Positions 6,280 through 14,235 of a DNA stretch of 16,058 nt are shown piece by piece. The stretch's first letter is position 1. The number at the start of each line of letters is the position of its first letter. The notes below the pieces were generated by a model. That model searched no databases. It saw only the letters and a program-made list of their open reading frames with translations, and had not been told where the DNA came from. Made by a program: the position numbers and the translations under genes. Source of the DNA: Bacteroidales bacterium (GTDB taxonomy: Bacteria > Bacteroidota > Bacteroidia > Bacteroidales > ML635J-15); contig JAGOEF010000014.1 in the NCBI GenBank assembly GCA_017997855.1, positions 1 to 16,058 on the forward strand, given 5' to 3'.

Positions 6280-7721
6280 TTGTTGTATTCTTCAATGGCA
6301 CGCCCGCCCCAGTGGTCGTCGCTGTTTCTCTGATCGAAATTGTACATCGAATTGTTGCGGTTGTTCAGGAAACGCTCCCAATTGGGGAACCTGAGTTCGC
6401 CGGTAACATCGGAATGGAGCAATTGATATTCTTCTCCTGCAAGGTTGGGATTATAGAACACGAATTTACGGTTGTTCTCAACACCAATTTTATAGTATTG
6501 CCATATTTCGTAAGGATAAGCCGATGGCTCGTGCTTGCTGACATATATATCATTTGGGGTCCCGTATTTCAGGTATACCCTGCCGCGATCGGTTTCGAAG
6601 CCACGACTGATTGGAGTTGAATACCATTTATTCACAAAATCGACCTGTGCTTTATAAATCATCCATTCGCCGTTAGGATCAGCAGGGCTGCGTTTTGTCC
6701 AGAATCCGGAGAAAAAATTCTTCATGGTTTCTAAATCGGCATTTTTCAACTGAAAATCAATAAAATTACACTCATTGGTGTTGGCCAGCGGGCGCAGGCT
6801 TGCCGTATAGAATCTCAGGGTATCTGCATTGTTGTTTATGCCATTGAAATTGAAATAAATATCTTGTGTCTGGCCACCATTGGCAGTTGCCCCCGGTGCA
6901 TTTTTGCTTCTCTGAAAAAATATTTTTCGGTTTGCAAGAACTTCATTCGATTTATTCTTTACATCGATACACAGATAATAGTTGCCCGAATAGAGTTCCG
7001 AAATATTTATTTCGCCAAGCAATACGTTAAATTCTTTGGGCTCCATTTTTTTAAACCGGCTGAATTGATCAAGTACTTCGTTGTTGTCGAAGCGGGTTAT
7101 GTAGTAGCTTACTAAAAAGGCTTCCGGTGTAAGTAGTTGACTATTATACAATTCTGTGTAGAAAATCAATCGGTCGGTATTTTGTGGGTAAAAATCAGAA
7201 ATGTAGGGAATCATCTTGTATCCATGCTTAATTAGTACGGAAGTGTCCTGGGAAGCTTCGAATGACTCTATAAATTGAATGCTGCTAAAACCAAAGGCTT
7301 CGCTACCATACGACATCGATATTATATCGGAATAATTGTAGGTATCGCCGGGAGAATTTACATCCTTAATTATTATCTGAAGATTGTAAATCCCATTTTC
7401 GAGTGGGATACGCTGCACATCCAGAAAATTGGGTTTTCCCTGAAGTGAATCGTTTACCTCAGGGCTTTTGAGGTTTTGTTTTGTATATGTAAATACCTCA
7501 TTGTTTTTGTAAAATATAATAGTAATTTCTACTTCAGCCTGAAATTTGGCATTATCATTTTTCACAAATACAGCAGAGTTTCCAATGGTGCTGATGTAGG
7601 TTTCAATGTATGGACCATTGGGTGAATGGTAGGTATTATACATGAAATAGGCTTCCAGGCTTGAAGCCACGACAGACTGCATTCCCAATATGAGAAAAAA
7701 AAGTAAGACTTTGATTTTCAT
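6276..7721 (-). CDS. GWxTD domain-containing exported protein
   Basis: 481 residues from ATG 7721; an in-frame ATG at 7754 exists, but 7721 starts directly at a signal peptide (MKIKVLLFFLILGMQSVVASS). Residues about 22-290 look like beta-rich, Ig-like segments (for example GIYNLQIIIKDVNSPGDTYNYS and SGNYYLCIDVKNKSNEVLANRKI). The C-terminal third holds the GWxTD domain: FWTKRSPADPNGEW, then RGFETDRGRVYLKYGTPNDI with the signature at 374-378 read as GFETD (Trp to Phe), then YPYEIWQYYKI. The domain is widespread in Bacteroidota and related phyla and its biochemical role is unknown. There is no lipobox cysteine, so it is predicted periplasmic or surface-exposed. The inositol-monophosphatase gene ends 44 bases upstream; the stop overlaps the pseudokinase start (ATGA, 6279-6276). 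Confidence 0.9.
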   Translation of the reverse strand: MKIKVLLFFLILGMQSVVASSLEAYFMYNTYHSPNGPYIETYISTIGNSAVFVKNDNAKFQAEVEITIIFYKNNEVFTYTKQNLKSPEVNDSLQGKPNFLDVQRIPLENGIYNLQIIIKDVNSPGDTYNYSDIISMSYGSEAFGFSSIQFIESFEASQDTSVLIKHGYKMIPYISDFYPQNTDRLIFYTELYNSQLLTPEAFLVSYYITRFDNNEVLDQFSRFKKMEPKEFNVLLGEINISELYSGNYYLCIDVKNKSNEVLANRKIFFQRSKNAPGATANGGQTQDIYFNFNGINNNADTLRFYTASLRPLANTNECNFIDFQLKNADLETMKNFFSGFWTKRSPADPNGEWMIYKAQVDFVNKWYSTPISRGFETDRGRVYLKYGTPNDIYVSKHEPSAYPYEIWQYYKIGVENNRKFVFYNPNLAGEEYQLLHSDVTGELRFPNWERFLNNRNNSMYNFDQRNSDDHWGGRAIEEYNK

Positions 7722-7765
7722 AATATGGCTGTTTAAATTTCTCACAATATACATTAAAAACCAAT

Positions 7766-8560
7766 TTATCCTTGCATGTATTTCGAAATAATTCTAAGTA
7801 AATTGTTAAAAACTAAATTGTTGGCCGCCACAATCTCTTTTCCAAATATAAAGTTGGTATTTCCTTTGAAGTCGCTCACCATGCCTCCTGCTTCCTGAAC
7901 GATAATGGTTCCGGCAGCAACATCCCAGGGTTTCAGGTTGTATTCGTAAAACGCATCACAACGTCCGCACGAAACATAGGCAAGATCGGCAGCAGCTGAC
8001 CCAAGACGCCTCACACCATGTGTGTTTTTAATTAAATAGTCCATCAACTGATAATATTCAGGATTGCGACTGAATTCATTCACCGGGAACCCGGTAATAA
8101 TTAGACTTTCTGACAATGATGAGCAACCCGAAACCTGAATGGTTTTTTTATTCATAACCGCACCCATACCCTTCACTGCCGAAAAACACTCGTTATCTCC
8201 GATTTCGTAAATTACGCCCAATACCGGAGAACCTTTAAATAGCAAACCAATGCTTACTGCATAAGGCTTTAATCCATGTACAAAATTTGTTGTTCCATCG
8301 AGGGGGTCAATTACCCATTGATATTCGGCTTCTTCACAGTCGATGCTGTTTTCTTCCGCAATAAAACCCGCATGCGGTATCAGGGGCTTCAAACCACTGA
8401 TGATAATCTGCTCAGCATTGCGGTCAACATAGCTGACCAAATCGTTGGGGCCTTTAATTTCAACATCAGCGCTGCGAAATTGTAATCTTTCGTTCTTTAT
8501 GAAGTTGCCTGCATCAGATGCAATTGCAATAACCTCGTTACATATTTTTTTAAGATTCAT
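7766..8560 (-). CDS. Inositol monophosphatase family protein
   Basis: 264 residues from ATG 8560; the frame is open further upstream to 8659, but that would overlap mtaB by over 100 bases, while MNLKKICNEVIAIASDAG is the usual family N-terminus. Metal-binding motifs of the Li-sensitive phosphatase superfamily are complete: Glu70 in FIAEEN, DPLDGTTNF with Asp85 and Asp88, and KPWDVAAG with Asp213. The enzyme would hydrolyse a sugar or inositol monophosphate; in bacteria lacking inositol lipids the SuhB branch also acts on transcription and rRNA processing, and sequence alone does not decide which applies. ATG 8560 lies inside the end of mtaB (11-base overlap), suggesting coupled expression. 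Confidence 0.92.
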   Translation of the reverse strand: MNLKKICNEVIAIASDAGNFIKNERLQFRSADVEIKGPNDLVSYVDRNAEQIIISGLKPLIPHAGFIAEENSIDCEEAEYQWVIDPLDGTTNFVHGLKPYAVSIGLLFKGSPVLGVIYEIGDNECFSAVKGMGAVMNKKTIQVSGCSSLSESLIITGFPVNEFSRNPEYYQLMDYLIKNTHGVRRLGSAAADLAYVSCGRCDAFYEYNLKPWDVAAGTIIVQEAGGMVSDFKGNTNFIFGKEIVAANNLVFNNLLRIISKYMQG

Positions 8561-9857
8561 AGTGCAGCGGTTTTGAAATAATGGTTCCTGTTGAGCTAAT
8601 GGATTCAAGTTTGGCAGGGAGTACTTTATTGATGAGTCGTGCGTTAAATTCGGTTTCACATTTTAAATAATTATCGGTAAAACCAAAAATACGATTTGCT
8701 TTTCGTGACGATTCCCATAAGACATTACGGTTGGTGCCTATGTACATTCTTGAAAAATCTGTATGTTTTTGTTCCGATAGTTTGTGAAACAACTTACTGC
8801 GTTGCTCAATCTCTTTGGGTGGTACTTTTGGTTTTACCGAAAGAATGTCGGTGTTTTCCCTTTCGGAGAAACTGAATACATGAACCTGTGAAATTTCGAG
8901 TTGTTTAACGAAACGGTACGATTCTTCGAAAAGCCCTATGGTTTCGCCATTAACACCCACAATTACATCTATTCCGATAAATGCTTCAGGGATGCACTTT
9001 CTGATTTGCTCTATCCTTAGTGCAAATAGTTCGGGATTATAACGCCGCCGCATTATTTTCAGCATATCTGCAGAGCCACTTTGCAGGGGAATGTGAAAAT
9101 GGGGCATGAGGCTCGGAGTTTCCGATAAGAGTGTAATAATATCCTCTGTAAGTAAGTTAGGTTCTATGCTGCCGAGCCTGATACGTGGCATGGGGGTTTT
9201 TGATAATGCATCCAGCAGGTCAATCAGTTTTTCGCCGGTTGTTTTCCCAAAATCGCCCAGGTTAATTCCGGTGAGAATGATTTCATGCACTCCACTCTTA
9301 TATAAGTTAATCACCTGATTCACTGTTTCCGAAACCGACTGATTCCGGCTTCCACCTCTGGCCAAAGGAATTGTACAATAGCTGCATTTGTAATCACAAC
9401 CATCCTGAACTTTTACAAAGCTCCGGGTTCTGTCGCCAAAGCTGTAGGCTGGCTCGAATGAACAAAAGCCAGCACTGGGCTCGACATAAGTGTGTGTTTT
9501 GTTCTTTTCGCTGAGCTGACCGATGAGTTTTTGAATCATGAGTTTTTGGTTGCTTCCGGCTAAAATTTGAACCCCGGGTATTTCCATAATTTCATCGGGT
9601 TTTAACTGGGCATAGCACCCAGTTACGGCAATTATTGCTTCAGGATTCAAATGGTGGGCTCTTCGGATTGCATTACGGCTTTTGCTATTTGCCGACGAAG
9701 TTACCGAGCAGGTGTTAACTATGTAAATATCAGCTACAGAGCTGAAGGGTACAATGGTGAAATTATCTGAATTAAATGAGTTCGCAAGGTATGAGGTCTC
9801 GGTGAAGTTAAGTTTACAACCCAGGGTATAAAAAGCGATTTTTACTTGATTGTTCAT
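8550..9857 (-). CDS. mtaB: tRNA t6A37 methylthiotransferase MtaB
   Basis: 435 residues. A radical-SAM enzyme that converts t6A to ms2t6A at position 37 of tRNAs reading ANN codons. The N-terminal UPF0004 domain holds the auxiliary [4Fe-4S] cysteines Cys14 (TLGCKLN), Cys50 (NTCSVT) and Cys81 (TGCYAQ). The SAM cluster is CDYKCSYC (Cys154, Cys158, Cys161), followed by the radical-SAM barrel (GVHEIILTGINLGDFG, LMPHFHIPLQSGS, MRRRYNPE) and a C-terminal TRAM-like beta domain from about residue 375. The LGCKLN start (not LGCPKN) and the overall layout match MtaB rather than MiaB or RimO. It is the promoter-proximal gene of the leftward block, preceded by an exact -7 element and a terminator. Confidence 0.93.
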   Translation of the reverse strand: MNNQVKIAFYTLGCKLNFTETSYLANSFNSDNFTIVPFSSVADIYIVNTCSVTSSANSKSRNAIRRAHHLNPEAIIAVTGCYAQLKPDEIMEIPGVQILAGSNQKLMIQKLIGQLSEKNKTHTYVEPSAGFCSFEPAYSFGDRTRSFVKVQDGCDYKCSYCTIPLARGGSRNQSVSETVNQVINLYKSGVHEIILTGINLGDFGKTTGEKLIDLLDALSKTPMPRIRLGSIEPNLLTEDIITLLSETPSLMPHFHIPLQSGSADMLKIMRRRYNPELFALRIEQIRKCIPEAFIGIDVIVGVNGETIGLFEESYRFVKQLEISQVHVFSFSERENTDILSVKPKVPPKEIEQRSKLFHKLSEQKHTDFSRMYIGTNRNVLWESSRKANRIFGFTDNYLKCETEFNARLINKVLPAKLESISSTGTIISKPLHYES

Positions 9858-9862
9858 GACGG

Positions 9863-9870
9863 CAAAGATA
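9863..9870 (-). promoter_or_regulatory. -7 promoter element of the mtaB operon
   Basis: On the minus strand TATCTTTG matches TAnnTTTG exactly and ends only 5 bases before the mtaB ATG at 9857. A transcript from here would begin at or within a few bases of the start codon, giving a leaderless or nearly leaderless mRNA. The -33 box is weak: a TTG lies 15 bases upstream, closer than the usual 19-21. Confidence 0.45.
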
Positions 9871-9914
9871 GATAATAACAGCTTGCAATGGTAACCTGAC
9901 GGCTCATTATAAAT

Positions 9915-9959
9915 GAAAAAAGGGAACTTCAGACAATGGTTAAGTGTCTGTCCCTTTTC
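9915..9959 (-). terminator. Strong two-part hairpin terminator between the acidic-protein gene and mtaB
   Basis: Outer stem 9918-9925 (AAAAGGGA) pairs with 9951-9958 (TCCCTTTT); inner stem 9930-9935 (CAGACA) pairs with 9945-9950 (TGTCTG). There is a 4-base bulge on one side and a 9-base loop. On the minus strand the descending arm ends in TTTTTTC, the U-tract expected for termination of the uvrA/acidic-gene transcript. It should isolate mtaB from transcription coming from uvrA. Confidence 0.8.
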
Positions 9960-9985
9960 ATGATTTACAGGCCTGACCTGATAAT

Positions 9986-10201
9986 TTAGTCTTCTTCGTC
10001 GAAATCGTCGAATTCCTCGTCGTCGTCTAATTCGTCGAAATCAAAATCCTCATCTTCATCGTCAAATTCATCGAATTCTCCGAATTCAGTGTCGTCGTTC
10101 AGCCCTTCTAAATCTTCCTCCTCAAATTCTTCGATGCTTTCAAAATCATCATCTTCGAATTCTTTCAAATCATCCATAAAAGGATCAAAATCTTTGCCCA
10201 T
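9986..10201 (-). CDS. Small, extremely acidic Asp/Glu/Phe-rich protein
   Basis: 71 residues of which 24 are Asp and 19 Glu (about 60%), 12 are Phe, and only two are basic (Lys3, Lys13). No Cys, His, Arg or Trp. The N-terminal quarter (MGKDFDPFMDDLKEFED) is less extreme; after it Phe recurs every three to seven residues between acidic runs, as in EFDEFDDEDEDFDFDEL. It is likely disordered, with aromatic anchors in an acidic chain. I do not recognise a family. Chains like this bind basic partners or mimic nucleic acid (for example the acidic tail of the RNA polymerase delta subunit), but nothing here proves that. Evidence for coding: ATG and TAA in a clean frame, a Bacteroidota-like spacing upstream, and a strong terminator 27 bases downstream. 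It lies 175 bases after uvrA on the same strand. The Ser-rich frame on the opposite strand is its mirror. Confidence 0.78.
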   Translation of the reverse strand: MGKDFDPFMDDLKEFEDDDFESIEEFEEEDLEGLNDDTEFGEFDEFDDEDEDFDFDELDDDEEFDDFDEED

Positions 10202-10342
10202 AGCACAATTTTTAGGTTACTTATTCATTGACAAATTCTGTGGTAAACTTATCAAAAAAATCAATAAAACAACAGTACAACAACCACAAAAAATAAAACC
10301 TGAAGTTTTTTTAAAAAAATCTACTTTTACGAAAAAGCAGTG

Positions 10343-10365
10343 TATTTACATTGTTTAAGTAAATA
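10343..10365 (-). terminator. Weak hairpin downstream of uvrA
   Basis: TATTTAC (10343-10349) and GTAAATA (10359-10365) form a 7-bp AT-rich stem with a 9-base loop, 11 bases past the uvrA stop. On the minus strand a T-run follows only after about nine bases, so termination here is uncertain. The rest of 10202-10376 is AT-rich with A/T tracts; I see no exact TAnnTTTG on the minus strand, though the acidic gene may have its own promoter there. Confidence 0.3.
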
Positions 10366-10376
10366 ATAACATTCTG

Positions 10377-13208
10377 TTATTTTTGGTAAGCCAATTCTCT
10401 TGCAAGAAATTGTGCTGTATATCCCTTATTTTTTTTGCAGATTTCTTCGGGACTGCCATGTGCAACTATCTCACCACCCCGCAATCCCCCTTCCGGTCCA
10501 AGATCAATAATATAGTCGGCCGATTTAATGATATCGAGATTATGTTCGATAATTACCAGGGTATTGCCTTTATCAGCAAGACGGTTCAAAACCTGAAGCA
10601 AAACGCAGATATCTTCGAAATGCAATCCCGTAGTAGGTTCATCGAGGATATACAATGTCTTACCTGTATCTTTCTTCATCAGTTCTGCAGCCAGCTTAAC
10701 CCGCTGCGACTCGCCGCCCGAAAGTGTGGTCGACGATTGCCCAAGCGAAATGTAACCTAATCCAACGTCGAGAAGGGTTTTTAACTTGTGATGCAAAAAC
10801 GGTATGTTCTCGAAAAATTCCACCGCAGATTGTATGGTCATATCAAGAACATCCGAAATAGATTTCCCTTTGTATTTTACTTCGAGTGTTTCGCGGTTAT
10901 ATCGCTTGCCCTGACAGGTTTCACAGGGTACATATACTTCAGGCAGGAAGTTCATTTCGATGGTTCTGACTCCGGCTCCCTGACAGGTTTCGCAACGACC
11001 ACCTTTTACATTAAACGAGAAACGCCCAAGTTTGTATCCCCTGATTTTAGATTCCGGTAAACTTTCGAACAGTTTTCGTATGTCGGTGAAAATACCAGTG
11101 TATGTTGCGGCGTTCGAGCGTGGTGTCCGGCCAATGGGAGACTGATCAACTTCGATTACTTTATCAATATGTTGCAGTCCGTCGATTTCGCTATAAGCCA
11201 ACGCATCGGCTTTTGCCCTGAAAAAGTGTTTGTTCAGAATGGGATACAATGTGTCGTGAATAAGGCTCGATTTTCCACTGCCCGATACACCGGTTATACA
11301 AACCATCTTTCCAAGAGGTAGGCTTAAGTTAACATTTTTAAGATTGTTTCCGGTTGCATTTTTTAATTCCAGAAATTTACCATTTCCCGGTCTGCGTTTG
11401 TCAGGTACCGCAATGTTTTTTGAGCCAATAATATAATCGGCAGTAATTCCATCACCGGGTTTCATGTCGGCAGGTTTTCCCGAATATATAATGTGACCGC
11501 CCAACCGGCCTGCACCGGGACCTATGTCGATAACATGGTCGGCTGACACGATCATTTCTTTGTCGTGTTCAACCACCAATATTGAGTTGCCCCTGTCGCG
11601 CAATTCACGCAACGATTCAATCAGTTTAATATTATCGCGCTGGTGAAGGCCGATACTGGGTTCATCCAGTATATACAACACATTGATTAATCTTGATCCG
11701 ATCTGGGTCGCCAGCCTGATGCGTTGTGTTTCCCCACCCGAAAGTGATTTGGCAGGACGGTCTAACGAGAGGTAATCGAGACCGACATTCAGTAAAAAGC
11801 CTATACGGCTGCTAATTTCCTTAACGATTTCGTTGGCAATAGCTTTCTGCTTTTTATTCATCGAATCTATTGACTTATCGACCCATTCTTTGAGAGATTT
11901 TAAATCCATCGAAGACAGTTCCGCAATGTTCTTGTCGATTATTTTAAAGTAGAGGGCTTCTTTCTTTAATCGTGTTCCGCCGCATTCAGGACAAATCTTG
12001 TAGGAATTGTATCCACTTTCATCATCTTTCTTTGGTGAGCTATCATCCTCCGAAAGTTTGTTTTTCATTTGATTGATGATTCCTTCGAAGCGAACCACAT
12101 AACCGGGGTTAGATCCGAGTGGAGTATTCCGTAACACCACGGGTTCATCGCATCCGTAAAGAATACAATTCAGTGCTGCGTCGGGCATTTCAGCAACAGG
12201 TATGTGTAAGCTTGTTTTGTATTTGTCGCATATGGCTTCGAGAATCCAGAACGAAAGCATGTTTTTATGTGGCCCCAGTGGCTGAATTGCACCTTTGGCA
12301 ATACTGAGGGTCTCATCAGGAATAATTTTCCGGATATCAATATCGGGTAATATGCCAAGTCCATTACAATTGGGACAGGCTCCTTGTGGCGAATTGAATG
12401 AGAAGGAGTGGGGGGCAGGTTCGTTGTAGGATAATCCGGTACTGGGGCACATCAGATGTTTCGAAAAATATCTGATTTCACCACACTCCTTATCGAGCAG
12501 TATCATTATGCCTTTTCCATGCCGCATGGCTGTTTCAACCGATGATTTTATTCGCTTGATGTCTTTGTTTTCAACAATAAGCTTATCGATTACCAACTCA
12601 ACGAAGTGCGATTTATATCGGTCGAGCTTATGCCCGTGTTTAATTTCTTCGATGTTGCCATCGATTCGTGCCTGAATGAATCCCTTTCTGCGATATGTTT
12701 CAAACAGTTCTCTGTAGTGCCCTTTACGGCCATCAACCACAGGGGAAAGCAGGTAGATGGCTTTTTGGTGATATTCAGTTAAAATTCGTTGCAAAATTTG
12801 CTCATCGGTATAGCGTACCATTTCTTCACCGGTATTGTAACTATAGGCTATCGAAGCCCTGGCATACAATAATCTCAGGTAATCATAGATTTCGGTAATA
12901 GTCCCAACGGTAGAACGGGGGTTTTTTACGGTTGTTTTTTGTTCTATCGAAATAACGGGACTTAAGCCGGTAATTTTATCAACCTTGGGTCTTTCGAGAT
13001 TTCCGATAAATTGGCGCGCATAGGCCGAAAAAGTTTCCAGATAACGACGTTGCCCTTCGGCGTAAAGTGTGTCGAAGGCTAACGATGATTTTCCACTACC
13101 GCTTAACCCGGTAATTACAACCAGTTTATTGCGTGGAATCTCAAGATTTATATTTTGCAGATTGTGCTCTCTGGCACCGTAAATGCTTATAGTTTCTTCT
13201 GCTTGCAT
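10377..13208 (-). CDS. uvrA: Excinuclease ABC subunit A
   Basis: 943 residues, full length for UvrA, the damage-sensing ATPase of nucleotide excision repair. Two ABC modules are intact. The first has Walker [10 protein letters not shown] (34-42), signature [12 protein letters not shown] and Walker [13 protein letters not shown]; the second has Walker [10 protein letters not shown], signature [12 protein letters not shown] and Walker [13 protein letters not shown]. Zinc-binding pairs are CPNC and CPEC in the first half, and CETC ... CETC around the [12 protein letters not shown] and [13 protein letters not shown] segments in the second. The outer pair of the first module reads CPST instead of CxxC, so that zinc site may be incomplete; similar degeneracy occurs in other Bacteroidota UvrA as far as I recall. 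ATG 13208 has a purine-rich AGAGGGG just upstream. It follows the transglycosylase gene by 44 bases, with a short GCACC/GGTGC dyad between. Confidence 0.97.
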   Translation of the reverse strand: MQAEETISIYGAREHNLQNINLEIPRNKLVVITGLSGSGKSSLAFDTLYAEGQRRYLETFSAYARQFIGNLERPKVDKITGLSPVISIEQKTTVKNPRSTVGTITEIYDYLRLLYARASIAYSYNTGEEMVRYTDEQILQRILTEYHQKAIYLLSPVVDGRKGHYRELFETYRRKGFIQARIDGNIEEIKHGHKLDRYKSHFVELVIDKLIVENKDIKRIKSSVETAMRHGKGIMILLDKECGEIRYFSKHLMCPSTGLSYNEPAPHSFSFNSPQGACPNCNGLGILPDIDIRKIIPDETLSIAKGAIQPLGPHKNMLSFWILEAICDKYKTSLHIPVAEMPDAALNCILYGCDEPVVLRNTPLGSNPGYVVRFEGIINQMKNKLSEDDSSPKKDDESGYNSYKICPECGGTRLKKEALYFKIIDKNIAELSSMDLKSLKEWVDKSIDSMNKKQKAIANEIVKEISSRIGFLLNVGLDYLSLDRPAKSLSGGETQRIRLATQIGSRLINVLYILDEPSIGLHQRDNIKLIESLRELRDRGNSILVVEHDKEMIVSADHVIDIGPGAGRLGGHIIYSGKPADMKPGDGITADYIIGSKNIAVPDKRRPGNGKFLELKNATGNNLKNVNLSLPLGKMVCITGVSGSGKSSLIHDTLYPILNKHFFRAKADALAYSEIDGLQHIDKVIEVDQSPIGRTPRSNAATYTGIFTDIRKLFESLPESKIRGYKLGRFSFNVKGGRCETCQGAGVRTIEMNFLPEVYVPCETCQGKRYNRETLEVKYKGKSISDVLDMTIQSAVEFFENIPFLHHKLKTLLDVGLGYISLGQSSTTLSGGESQRVKLAAELMKKDTGKTLYILDEPTTGLHFEDICVLLQVLNRLADKGNTLVIIEHNLDIIKSADYIIDLGPEGGLRGGEIVAHGSPEEICKKNKGYTAQFLARELAYQK

Positions 13209-13252
13209 GCCCCTCTTTTGCCTTCTGATTTGTTAAATGCACCGAATTGGTG

Positions 13253-14233
13253 CTAGTTCTGTTGTTTCCGGTGTATGATTCTCGAATCTGCTGTTGGAAT
13301 TTGCAGTATGTACTTTTTCCCCGATCGGTTCATCAGCAGGGTGTCTCTTATCCAGGGATTATAGAGTTTCAGCATCTTATAGCTGATTCCATAGGAGGCT
13401 GCAAAGTCCTGCAAGCGGTAAATACTTGTGTCAACCTCAACCAGCTTATACGTTAAGGGCTGATAAAAATCATTTTCATCCAGATTGAACCCATAGAATT
13501 CCGGGTTCTCCATAATTATCTTTAATGATATTATACGGTACACATACCTGGCCGGTTCTTCGTGCAGGTATAAATCCCAATAATTATCAACTTTCTGGTG
13601 TTTCATTCGTTGCGAAAGCCCACCCATTCCCATATTGTAGCTAACAGCAGCCAGACTCCATTTGCCAAAAACCTTATAGGCTTTATTTAAATAATCGCAG
13701 GCTGCTTTTGTCGACATCTCAAGGTTGTAGCGTTCATCAATATAATTGTTGATTTCCATTTTATATTCCTGACCGGTTGCTTTAAGGAACTGCCAGAACC
13801 CCACAGCATTCGATGGGCTGATGGCATTGCTGAGACCACTTTCGGCAACACATAAATATTTAAAATCGTCGGGTATTCCGTTTTGCTTTAATATGGGCTC
13901 AATAATTTCGAAATATCGAGTGGCTCTTTTTACATACAATAAAGTTGATGAATGCCGGTATGTATTTATAATCATCTCGTAATCAAGACTTTCGTAAACG
14001 TCGAAGTATTCGAGTGGTACCCTTTCTCCTGCAAAATATACAGTATCAGGAATGCTCGGCTGAAAAACGGTATACGGAACATCGCTGACAATTTCTTCGG
14101 AACTTATCTCGGCTTGGTTAGTTATGGTTTCGGCCGGATGTGATGAAATGAAAAAATTTGCGGCGAGTAATCCTCCAAACAGACCGATTAAAACGAAAAA
14201 TGGAATTTTTGCGATATTTTTAATATGAGGCAT
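13253..14233 (-). CDS. Membrane-anchored lytic transglycosylase (SLT/MltD-like) with degenerate LysM
   Basis: 326 residues. An N-terminal hydrophobic segment (about 10-29, IPFFVLIGLFGGLLAANFF) anchors or exports the protein; residues 30-105 are a linker. Residues about 110-250 are a family 1 SLT domain: IPDDFKYLCVAESGLSN with catalytic Glu131, SNAVGFWQFL (142-150), ERYNLEMSTKAACDYL and LAAVSYNMG. The enzyme would cleave the MurNAc-GlcNAc bond of peptidoglycan to form 1,6-anhydro ends in the periplasm. The C-terminal segment (about 275-320, IYRLQDFAASYGISYKMLKL ... YILQIP) resembles a worn LysM repeat as in MltD. It starts 2 bases after the stop of the WecA-like gene, so it is co-transcribed with the polysaccharide-priming gene and may open the wall for glycan export machinery. 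Confidence 0.9.
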   Translation of the reverse strand: MPHIKNIAKIPFFVLIGLFGGLLAANFFISSHPAETITNQAEISSEEIVSDVPYTVFQPSIPDTVYFAGERVPLEYFDVYESLDYEMIINTYRHSSTLLYVKRATRYFEIIEPILKQNGIPDDFKYLCVAESGLSNAISPSNAVGFWQFLKATGQEYKMEINNYIDERYNLEMSTKAACDYLNKAYKVFGKWSLAAVSYNMGMGGLSQRMKHQKVDNYWDLYLHEEPARYVYRIISLKIIMENPEFYGFNLDENDFYQPLTYKLVEVDTSIYRLQDFAASYGISYKMLKLYNPWIRDTLLMNRSGKKYILQIPTADSRIIHRKQQN

Positions 14234-14235
14234 AA

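Noticed and set aside
5851..6620. Plus-strand frames opposite the pseudokinase and the end of the GWxTD gene
   Set aside because: Composition is odd (His, Phe and Cys rich) and the minus-strand genes have full domain matches and coupled starts.
8561..8659. Upstream ATG for the inositol-monophosphatase gene
   Set aside because: It would overlap mtaB by over 100 bases and add an N-terminus unlike the family.
10089..10358. Open frame on the plus strand encoding a Ser-rich protein opposite the acidic gene
   Set aside because: It is the mirror of the GAA/GAT-rich codons of the acidic gene; the Ser runs come from TCT/TCA/TCG complements, and its tail reads through an AT-rich intergenic region.
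13239..13253. GCACC/GGTGC dyad between the transglycosylase and uvrA genes as a terminator
   Set aside because: The stem is only 5 bp and no T-run follows on the minus strand; it is probably not a terminator.
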